A stretch of 6,326 nt of DNA, from assembly GCA_946481205.1 (NCBI GenBank), contig CAMLNB010000204.1:1-6326 (forward strand), read 5' to 3'. The translations under genes were made by a program, and so were the position numbers. The notes under the pieces were generated by a model. That model was not told where the DNA came from. It ran no database searches and was given only the letters and a program-made list of their open reading frames with translations. This document shows positions 1-6,326 of the stretch, piece after piece (the stretch's first letter is position 1; each line of letters opens with the position of its first letter). The DNA comes from an uncultured Kangiella sp. (GTDB lineage Bacteria; Pseudomonadota; Gammaproteobacteria; Enterobacterales; DSM-103792).

Positions 1-40
1 GCTCGGTGTCGGTTATGTCCTGATGGGCGACGGCTACTGA
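1..40 (+). CDS. Possible 3' end of a gene entering from the left
   Basis: Reading from base 2, thirteen codons run without interruption to a TGA at 38-40 and would encode the ending LGVGYVLMGDGY. The glycine-rich, mildly hydrophobic ending could be the last part of a membrane or surface protein, but it is too short to assign to a family. If real, it converges on the solute-binding protein gene and overlaps its stop codon by 7 bases (34-40), leaving no room for a separate terminator. The call rests only on one open frame and the lack of any other occupant of these bases. Confidence 0.3.
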   Translation, partial: LGVGYVLMGDGY

Positions 41-909
41 GACAGCAGCGGGACCCGCTCCGGTGGCACCGACGGCGTCACCGGAACAGCGGCCGGTTCT
101 TGATCCCAGACCGGTTCTTGATCAAAGACTCCAATCTGATACTGCTGGCGAAGCTGTTCCAGCTCGCCGCTGGCACGCATCGCCGCCAATTCCGTGTTGA
201 TGATCTCCCGCAGTGCGTGGCCATAACGATACGGTTTGGCGATCAGCATCAGGAGCGGCGACGGCGGCACATCCGGAATCAGGCTGTGGGCAAACTCGCC
301 GGTGGCCAGAAAGTCCTGACCGAGCAAACGAAAGCCGCGGATCGTCTCAACGTTGTACGGCAGCACGTCGCAACGTTCATTACGCAGTAGCTGAAATACC
401 GCCGAAAAACTCTCTGCTTCGGTGTGCAGTTGCTCGGCACTGAGCCCGAACATGGAGAAGTTGTGGCCGGCCAGGCCACAGACGCGCAGGTTCTGCAAAT
501 CCTGTTTGCTTTGTACTGGCGAGCGTTCCGGAAAACGGCGCTGCAAATAGAAACTGTGGAAGTGCACGTACTCAAACGGCTCGGTCATCAGGTAGGTGCG
601 GGCGCGTTCGGGATTAGGGCTGCTGTTGATCACCAGCTGATAGGTGCGGCCGTGGGCAACTTCCTGCAGGCAGCGGCGTAGTGGCAGCAGATCGATTTCC
701 AGGCGCCAGCCATGTTTGGTCAGAATCTGTCGCAGCAGGGCCTGACCGAATCCCTTGATCTCATGCCGGCCATCCGCATCGGTGCCACGCCAGCGGAACG
801 GCGGATAATCCTGATCATTGTCACAGGCACGGACCAGCCGAGGCTCCGCGGAAACCACTCCGCCGGTCAGCAGCAGCAGTGACAACAGCCCAGCCGACAC
901 CACCCGCAT
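34..909 (-). CDS. Periplasmic family 3 solute-binding protein (amino-acid-binding type)
   Basis: This 291-residue protein resembles bacterial extracellular solute-binding proteins of family 3 (SBP_bac_3), which capture small solutes, often polar amino acids, in the periplasm for an ABC importer or a sensor. Residues 1-21 are a clear signal peptide: a positive start, a leucine-rich core, and a V-S-A cleavage site before E22. The mature part opens with the family-typical YPPF at 35-38. S96-S97-P98-N99 and R102 sit where the family places its ligand-contacting Ser/Thr and Arg. Cysteines 29, 80, 144 and 180 could form two disulfides, as expected for an exported protein. The domain ends near residue 262, and a proline/valine-rich tail of about 30 residues follows. 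The ATG at 907-909 is supported by AGGAG at 916-920, six bases upstream. No permease or ATPase gene is adjacent, so it may serve a distant transporter or have another role. The ligand cannot be predicted from sequence. Confidence 0.85.
   Translation of the reverse strand: MRVVSAGLLSLLLLTGGVVSAEPRLVRACDNDQDYPPFRWRGTDADGRHEIKGFGQALLRQILTKHGWRLEIDLLPLRRCLQEVAHGRTYQLVINSSPNPERARTYLMTEPFEYVHFHSFYLQRRFPERSPVQSKQDLQNLRVCGLAGHNFSMFGLSAEQLHTEAESFSAVFQLLRNERCDVLPYNVETIRGFRLLGQDFLATGEFAHSLIPDVPPSPLLMLIAKPYRYGHALREIINTELAAMRASGELEQLRQQYQIGVFDQEPVWDQEPAAVPVTPSVPPERVPLLSQ
93..128. repeat. 18-bp tandem duplication in the 3' end of the solute-binding protein gene
   Basis: Bases 93-110 and 111-128 are adjacent 18-bp copies that match at 16 of 18 positions. 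They share CCGGTTCTTGATC and differ only at CC versus AA. The duplication is in frame and encodes two six-residue copies, FDQEPV and WDQEPA, just after the binding domain. It looks like a small replication-slippage event in a tolerant C-terminal tail. Confidence 0.85.
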
Positions 910-960
910 CGGGTACTCCTGTTGCGCTGGAATCCGCGTATCGGAACCGCAGTCTCGAAA

Positions 961-977
961 TCAGTCGCTTTGACTGA
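961..977. promoter_or_regulatory. Palindrome in the divergent SBP-yeaC region, candidate operator
   Basis: TCAGTC at 961-966 and GACTGA at 972-977 form a perfect 6-bp inverted repeat with a 5-base spacer (GCTTT). It lies in the 151-base region between the divergent solute-binding protein and yeaC genes. It touches a weak minus-strand -10-like box, TACACT (977-982), that could serve the solute-binding protein gene. The size and symmetry suit a dimeric regulator. No regulator family is recognised from the half-site, and one short palindrome can occur by chance. Confidence 0.35.
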
Positions 978-1022
978 GTGTAGGCGACATCGCCAGTGCC
1001 TGCGGCGCGCGCCGGGCAGTTT

Positions 1023-1038
1023 TGCTAGACTGCGCGCC
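1023..1038 (+). promoter_or_regulatory. Likely yeaC promoter, extended -10 with GC-rich discriminator
   Basis: TG at 1023-1024, one spacer base, then TAGACT (1026-1031) gives an extended -10 element matching TATAAT at four of six positions. GCGCGCC (1032-1038) follows directly as a GC-rich discriminator. There is no good -35 box 16-18 bases upstream, consistent with an extended -10 promoter. Transcription would start near 1038, giving a leader of about 23 bases. Confidence 0.45.
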
Positions 1039-1060
1039 TCATTGCCAACCGAGAGCCGCC

Positions 1061-1336
1061 ATGACGGTAGACCAGCTGATTGCCAGCATGACGCCCGAAA
1101 TCCGGGAAAAATTGACTCGCGCGGTCGAGCTGGGCAAGTGGCCTGATGGTGGTCGGCTCAGCGACGAGCAGCGCAGCCTGATTATCGAAGCGCTGATGAT
1201 CTGGCAGGCGCGCTATCAGCCAGACAATGGCGAGGCCTATACCATTGATGAGAACGGTGAAATGCGCTTTCTCTGCGACAGCGAGAAAGAGCGGCTGGAA
1301 GCCGCGCACACCACATTCAAGGTTACGCTGCAGTAA
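1061..1336 (+). CDS. yeaC: DUF1315 family protein, YeaC-like
   Basis: This is a small cytosolic protein of 91 residues, the normal size for the DUF1315 family typified by E. coli YeaC. Its biochemical function is unknown. Features shared with YeaC as I recall it are an M-x-P-E segment near residues 10-13 followed by a helix, the stretch AVELGKWPDG at residues 21-30, the MIWQAR segment at 46-51, and a TIDENGEM-type turn at about 61-68. There is no signal peptide or membrane segment. The reading frame could be extended upstream to 1022. I chose the ATG at 1061 because the family homology begins there, GAGAG (1051-1055) is a suitable ribosome site, and the probable -10 box at 1026-1031 excludes the longer start. 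It stands alone on the + strand and converges on the hydrolase gene. In E. coli yeaC and ansA are about ten genes apart, so their proximity here may be partly conserved. Confidence 0.9.
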   Translation: MTVDQLIASMTPEIREKLTRAVELGKWPDGGRLSDEQRSLIIEALMIWQARYQPDNGEAYTIDENGEMRFLCDSEKERLEAAHTTFKVTLQ

Positions 1337-1343
1337 GCCGAAT

Positions 1344-1364
1344 GCCGAAGCCGGCGCCGTCGGC
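1344..1364. terminator. Weak GC-rich inverted repeat between convergent genes
   Basis: Only 46 bases separate the stop codons of yeaC and the hydrolase. They hold GCCGA (1344-1348) and TCGGC (1360-1364) around the self-complementary CGGCGCCG, so several short GC-rich hairpins can form on either strand. Neither strand has a run of T after the stem, so this is not a convincing intrinsic terminator. It may act as a pause or barrier between the two transcripts. Confidence 0.22.
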
Positions 1365-1382
1365 CAAATGTGCCAAGCGCGC

Positions 1383-2894
1383 TCAGTAGCGACCTGGCGC
1401 CAGTTGCAGCACATCGTGGCGATCACGGCCTTGGCTGCCGCGTTGCCAATGGCTCACTGACAGGTAAAACACACTCTCGGCGCTGACCTCAGCAACCTGC
1501 TTGTTGCCATGCAAACGAGCGCCCGCCAAATCAAAGCGACTGCTGTTGGCCTGAATGGCGGTGTCGCCGCGAATGTCGATGGCCGTGCCCGTCAACATCG
1601 AACGCTCCGCACTGACCGCTGTCGTGTTGGAGTGAATGTCGACGTCGATCAGTTCCACCGAAGCATTCTGCAGAATCAGCTGGCCAATGCTGGCCTCTTC
1701 GATCGTGATGCCGTGGCAGTTCTGCAAACGCAGCGTCCGGAAATTGCCGGTGTAGCGCAAACCGTTTTGGTTGAGACAGTCGCGATCCGGCGCGTGCGCC
1801 AACAATTCGATGGCAACAGTCGGACGAGGTGGTGCTGGCGTGAGCGGCAGCGCCAAGGCATCAACCAGCACTCGATGAAATTCGGCCGGCATCTCCAGCA
1901 TCGGCGCATGGCCGGCGCCTGGGACAAGATGCAAGCGGGCGTTGGTCATGCGCTTGGCCAGCAAGCGGCCAGTACGCAACGGCGTGACCTTATCATGGCT
2001 GCCCCAGAGGATCGTCGTTGGCACCCGGGTTTCGCGAATGGCAGCGGAGAAATCGGTTTCGACCAAGCCGATGGCGGCATCAATCATTGCCTGATCACGC
2101 AGGAACAACGTCCGCAGCGCCGGGTTGTCGCGCAGAAAGCCACTCAGATCAAAAATCTGCTCCGGCCAAGCCAGCACATTGCGTTTGAGCAGTTCAACAT
2201 GGCGGCCGACTTTGCTGAGCACATTGTCCAATGGCGGCACGCCGAGCTGCTGGGGTAGCGGCAACTGAGCAATGTGATTGACGAACACCTGTTTCTGCAG
2301 CACGCCCGCCACATCAACCAGGACCAAGCGTTCGATGTTTTGCGGATACCGGTGCGCCAGTTGCAGTGCAATGGCGCCGCCCAAGGAATGCCCGATCACA
2401 AGCGCCTGAGCCACGGCGTAATGCGCCAGGGTTTCCTGCAGGAGCGTCGTCAGTGGCGCAAATTCGTAGCCCTGAGCAAGTGCAGGTGAACCACCGAAAC
2501 CCGGCAGATCGATGGCCAGCACATGGTAGCGTTGACTGAGCTGGTTAATGTTTTCGCGCCAATCATGGTGGCCGTTGGTGCCCAGGCCATGAATCAGCAA
2601 CACGGTTTGTTCGTGTTGTTCGCCCGCTTGCGCGGTTAGCAGCACCGCGCCGCTGGAACTGGTAAAGCACTGATAGCGCAAACCGGGCAATGCCAGCTGG
2701 GCGAGATCTTTGCTCGCCAACGCTTGTGCGCCTGCGGCAGAACCTGGCTGACACTGAAAACGCGGTGCGGCCACCGGGCCGGCGGGTATCGTGTTGGCGC
2801 TGATCACCATCGGTGCGGCAACGAGCGCCAATAGCCCGCATTTGAACAGTGCTCGCCAGCCGGTTCTGGCTTCAGCCAAGAGAAAGTTCTCCAC
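1383..2894 (-). CDS. Exported alpha/beta-hydrolase with C-terminal beta-helix-like domain
   Basis: The protein has up to 503 residues. A signal peptide covers roughly residues 10-33 (positive R10-K18, hydrophobic core, cleavage after ISA), so the enzyme probably acts in the periplasm or outside. Residues ~80-350 form an alpha/beta-hydrolase domain: an oxyanion HGLG at 102-105, the nucleophile elbow GHSLGG with S170, acid D301 in GSHDK, and H329 in GAGHAP. The catalytic triad is therefore complete. Residues ~190-285 form the cap. The substrate is unknown; esterase or lipase activity is plausible. After a proline-rich linker (350-358), residues ~370-480 show about five ~20-residue stretches of alternating hydrophobic residues with N, T and S turns, as in right-handed beta-helices. 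Cys pairs 48/76 and 373/393 could be disulfides. The gene overlaps the end of ansA. The GTG at 2892-2894 has no ribosome site, whereas a TTG at 2877-2879 has GGAG nine bases upstream and keeps the whole signal peptide (498 residues), so the shorter form is likely. Confidence 0.85.
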   Translation of the reverse strand: MENFLLAEARTGWRALFKCGLLALVAAPMVISANTIPAGPVAAPRFQCQPGSAAGAQALASKDLAQLALPGLRYQCFTSSSGAVLLTAQAGEQHEQTVLLIHGLGTNGHHDWRENINQLSQRYHVLAIDLPGFGGSPALAQGYEFAPLTTLLQETLAHYAVAQALVIGHSLGGAIALQLAHRYPQNIERLVLVDVAGVLQKQVFVNHIAQLPLPQQLGVPPLDNVLSKVGRHVELLKRNVLAWPEQIFDLSGFLRDNPALRTLFLRDQAMIDAAIGLVETDFSAAIRETRVPTTILWGSHDKVTPLRTGRLLAKRMTNARLHLVPGAGHAPMLEMPAEFHRVLVDALALPLTPAPPRPTVAIELLAHAPDRDCLNQNGLRYTGNFRTLRLQNCHGITIEEASIGQLILQNASVELIDVDIHSNTTAVSAERSMLTGTAIDIRGDTAIQANSSRFDLAGARLHGNKQVAEVSAESVFYLSVSHWQRGSQGRDRHDVLQLAPGRY

Positions 2895-3900
2895 GCAGGT
2901 TTTGCTGCATCCGCTTTTTGATCTCGGCGGTATCGAGCCCGAGCGAGAACAGATAATAGAGCTTGGTCAGTGCCGCTTCGCGAGTCATGTCATAGCCACT
3001 GATGACGCCGTGTTGCATCAGTACGCGGCCGCATTCGTAGGTGTTCATGTCAACCAAGCCGCGATAGCACTGGGTGCAATTGACCACGATGACGCCGCGA
3101 TCACTGGCTTCCTGCAACACCCGCAGCAGTTCGGTATTTTTCGACGGGGCATTGCCGCTGCCATAGCTTTGCAGAATCAAACCCTGCAACGGCGGTTTCA
3201 GAAAGTTTTCGATGATGCCGGCATTGATGCCGGGGAACAGCGACATGGTGCCGACCATTGGCGGGTCCAGACGTTGCACGCGCAGCGGCTTGTTCGGTCC
3301 CGGCAGCAGCAGTGAACGGTTGACCTCGATCGAGATGCCGACTTCAGCCAGCGGCGGAAAGTTCGGTGAGTCGAACGCATGAAAGCCATTGGCATCGACT
3401 TTTTGTGAGCGATTGCCGCGATAAAGTCTGTCGTGGAAATACAGGCAGACTTCCGGAATGTCGTAATTCGCCGCCAGCAGCACCGCGCTGATCAGATTGT
3501 CGCGGCCATCGGTGCGCAATTCGCACATCGGGATCTGCGAGCCGGTGACGATCACCGGCTTGGCCAAGTCTTCCAACATGAACGACAGCGCCGAGGCGGT
3601 GTAGGCCATGGTGTCGGTGCCGTGCAGGATCACGAAGCCGTCGAACTGGTCGTAGTGATCGCGGATGTCCTGGGCAATGCGCCACCATTCCGATGGCGTC
3701 ATGTCTGAGGAGTCGAGCAGGGTTTCAAACTCGCGCACGACCACGCGCGGCATTTCAGCGCGCTGGCCATTGCCCGGCTGGAACTCCGGCATGGCCCGGA
3801 TGACTTCATCCAAGTAGCCGCGTACCGGCGCATAGCCGTTGGCGGTTTTCTTCATGCCGATGGTGCCGCCGGTGTGGGCGATATAAACAGAGCGGGTCAT
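2872..3900 (-). CDS. ansA: Type I L-asparaginase, cytosolic
   Basis: This 342-residue protein matches E. coli AnsA along its length. AnsA hydrolyses L-asparagine to aspartate and ammonia in the cytoplasm and is the low-affinity type I enzyme. Both active-site signatures are intact: TGGTIG at 10-15 with nucleophile-position T13, and HGTDTMAYT at 93-101 with T95 and D96. DSSDM (63-67) supplies the substrate-binding serine, and K167 in NRSQK sits at the position of the catalytic lysine. The lack of a signal peptide separates it from periplasmic type II enzymes. The C-terminal QNLRGEL is near-identical to the E. coli ending. The ATG at 3898-3900 is the only sensible start, since the TGGT motif follows ten residues later. 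The bases before it lack a clear ribosome site, so translation may be modest. It is the first gene of a probable two-gene transcript, and its last 8-23 bases overlap the hydrolase gene. Confidence 0.96.
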   Translation of the reverse strand: MTRSVYIAHTGGTIGMKKTANGYAPVRGYLDEVIRAMPEFQPGNGQRAEMPRVVVREFETLLDSSDMTPSEWWRIAQDIRDHYDQFDGFVILHGTDTMAYTASALSFMLEDLAKPVIVTGSQIPMCELRTDGRDNLISAVLLAANYDIPEVCLYFHDRLYRGNRSQKVDANGFHAFDSPNFPPLAEVGISIEVNRSLLLPGPNKPLRVQRLDPPMVGTMSLFPGINAGIIENFLKPPLQGLILQSYGSGNAPSKNTELLRVLQEASDRGVIVVNCTQCYRGLVDMNTYECGRVLMQHGVISGYDMTREAALTKLYYLFSLGLDTAEIKKRMQQNLRGELSLG

Positions 3901-3931
3901 GACCGGACCGGGTAGGGGACAGATGGTCGCT

Positions 3932-3937
3932 ATTGTA
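3932..3937 (-). promoter_or_regulatory. Probable -10 box of the ansA-hydrolase promoter
   Basis: On the minus strand the hexamer is TACAAT, five of six matches to the sigma70 consensus, placed 31 bases before the ansA start codon. Transcription would begin near 3925, giving a leader of about 25 bases. The -35 region about 16 bases upstream reads GTTCCG or TTCCGG and is weak, so an activator or upstream element may help. The large inverted repeat at 3967-4007 lies upstream of this promoter. Confidence 0.45.
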
Positions 3938-3966
3938 GCCGGGCCGACCTATCCGGAACGATCGGG

Positions 3967-4007
3967 CCAGTTTGTCGGCTCGGGTCAGATTCCGAGCCGG
4001 AAACTGG
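3967..4007. repeat. 41-base two-part inverted repeat
   Basis: The left arm is CCAGTTT (3967-3973), GT, then CGGCTCGG (3976-3983). The right arm is CCGAGCCG (3992-3999), G, then AAACTGG (4001-4007). The arms pair at 15 Watson-Crick positions plus a T-G wobble, with one bulged base and an 8-base loop (GTCAGATT). It lies between divergent promoters and has no T-run after it, so it is unlikely to be a terminator. It could be a regulator site, a REP-like palindrome, or a stem at the start of a longer helicase transcript. Its right edge supplies the TG of a possible extended -10 element. Confidence 0.75.
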
Positions 4008-4080
4008 TACAAATCCTGTGAAAATTGCCGTTTGGCCGGGTCGCGGCCAGAAATCGCTCGCTTTTTGCCCCATCAGCCCC

Positions 4081-4094
4081 TATAGTTCGCGCCC
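4081..4094 (+). promoter_or_regulatory. Candidate helicase promoter, -10 box with GC-rich discriminator
   Basis: TATAGT (4081-4086) matches TATAAT at five of six positions and is followed by TCGCGCCC, much like the -10 and discriminator before yeaC. The -35 region 17 bases upstream (TCGCTT) is poor. Initiation near 4093 would give a leader of about 358 bases before the helicase start codon. A second candidate is the extended -10 TGGTACAAA at 4005-4013, which would make the leader about 430 bases. Confidence 0.4.
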
Positions 4095-4151
4095 TTGCTG
4101 CGGGCATCAAAACCGCGGTGGGTATGAGCCTCACCAATCCTCCTCCTGCGA

Positions 4152-4443
4152 GCGCGACTTCGCGCCAGGGTCCGGTTCCTCGAACCAGACCTGATCCCTG
4201 CAGGTATCCGGCTTGGCGGCATGACGTGTTTTCGCCAAGTTGCGGGTGGCCCGCTCTGCTGATGCAGAGGCGTGGACCGATGCCCGGTTCCGGCTGACAC
4301 ATTAACTGATGTAAGGCAGTGGCTACCGCGTAATGCGCGGCTCGGCAGGCTTTTGTTTGGCGAAAAATTCCGCGTGCGGACATCCTCGCCCTGAACAAAC
4401 CGGTCTGCAGCGGCCATGGCTGCCGTTTGCGCCCCGTTGGGGC
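4152..4443 (+). ncRNA. Structured 5' leader of the helicase mRNA (candidate cis-regulatory RNA)
   Basis: Successive stem-loops can be drawn on the plus strand. They are: GCGCG/CGCGC with loop ACTT (4152-4165); an 11-bp stem with one bulge and one mismatch around GGTTC-CTC-GAACC (4166-4193); a 10-bp stem CTTGGCG/CGCCAAG with two added G-U pairs and one C-G pair (4209-4242); CTCTGC/GCAGAG with loop TGAT plus two outer pairs past a bulge (4252-4272); CCGCG/CGCGG (4326-4340); a nested stem TTTGTT/AACAAA, GGCGA/TCGCC, TCCG/CGGA (4352-4399); and GCCCC/GGGGC (4431-4443). The density suggests a folded leader. Leader-based control by temperature or by the helicase itself is known for some DEAD-box helicase mRNAs, so the idea fits, but no known RNA family is recognised and a GC-rich sequence folds easily by chance. 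Confidence 0.4.
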
Positions 4444-4450
4444 AGGAAAA
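4431..4450 (+). promoter_or_regulatory. Hairpin abutting the helicase ribosome binding site
   Basis: GCCCC (4431-4435) and GGGGC (4439-4443) form a 5-bp GC stem with a GTT loop. The purine-rich AGGAAAA (4444-4450) and the ATG at 4451 follow at once. The AGGA core lies only three bases from the ATG, unusually close, and the stem sits where the 30S subunit loads, so stem stability could tune translation. Confidence 0.45.

Positions 4451-6326
<1,876 letters not shown>

Larger units (their letters stand above)
3901..4450. other. 550-base divergent intergenic region without a supported gene
   Basis: This gene-free stretch separates ansA (minus) from the helicase gene (plus). It holds the ansA -10 box, a 41-base inverted repeat (3967-4007), two candidate plus-strand -10 elements (TGGTACAAA at 4005-4013 and TATAGT at 4081-4086), and a run of stem-loops from 4152 to the helicase start codon. 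Open frames exist on both strands here, the longest being 172 codons on the minus strand (3985-4503). None shows a recognisable domain, a convincing ribosome site or natural-looking composition, so I treat them as chance. Confidence 0.7.

Noticed and set aside
1509..2258. 249-codon plus-strand frame opposite the hydrolase
   Set aside because: The hydrolase on the other strand has a complete catalytic triad and signal peptide. This frame has no domain and no ribosome site.
2877..2894. Hydrolase N-terminus as a lipoprotein signal (cysteine at residue 19)
   Set aside because: The cysteine precedes the hydrophobic core and has no lipobox before it. A normal signal peptidase I site (ISA) follows the core.
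3967..4007. Inverted repeat as an intrinsic terminator
   Set aside because: It lies between divergent genes, so no transcript should end there, and there is no T-run after the stem on either strand.
4166..4193. GGTTC-CTC-GAACC hairpin as a tRNA T-arm
   Set aside because: No acceptor, D or anticodon arms can be placed around it, and the loop is three bases rather than seven.

Overview
The window looks like chromosomal DNA of a GC-rich gammaproteobacterium. The main evidence is a DUF1315 (YeaC-type) gene and a cytosolic type I asparaginase close to E. coli AnsA. A DEAD-box helicase with SrmB/RhlE-like motifs and GC-rich discriminators after the -10 boxes fit the same group. The genus cannot be told from the sequence alone. 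There is no mobile element, CRISPR array, tRNA or rRNA that I can recognise, so this is mostly ordinary core-genome gene content.

Layout from left to right. Bases 1-40 may hold the last codons of a + strand gene that runs in from the left. It overlaps the 3' end of a minus-strand gene (34-909) for an exported family 3 solute-binding protein. A short divergent region (910-1060) with a TCAGTC-N5-GACTGA palindrome separates that gene from yeaC (1061-1336, +). yeaC converges on a minus-strand pair: ansA (2872-3900) first, then an overlapping exported alpha/beta-hydrolase (1383-2894). The hydrolase carries a C-terminal extension that looks like a right-handed beta-helix. A gene-free stretch of 550 bases (3901-4450) lies between ansA and a divergent DEAD-box RNA helicase gene (4451 to beyond 6326, +). 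The helicase ends in a long arginine-rich tail that is still open at the window edge.

How the genes relate. ansA and the hydrolase probably form one transcript from a TACAAT -10 box at 3932-3937, with translation coupled by the overlap. AnsA acts in the cytoplasm and the hydrolase probably in the periplasm, so no shared pathway is evident. The solute-binding protein has no permease or ATPase gene beside it here. The most interesting parts are non-coding or low-complexity: a 41-base inverted repeat at 3967-4007, a run of strong hairpins in the presumed ~360-base leader of the helicase mRNA, and a 15-bp in-frame tandem repeat in the helicase tail that puts GATC sites exactly 15 bp apart. I saw no clear sign of a wholly new system. 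The best candidate for something undescribed is the structured helicase leader, followed by the hydrolase/beta-helix fusion.
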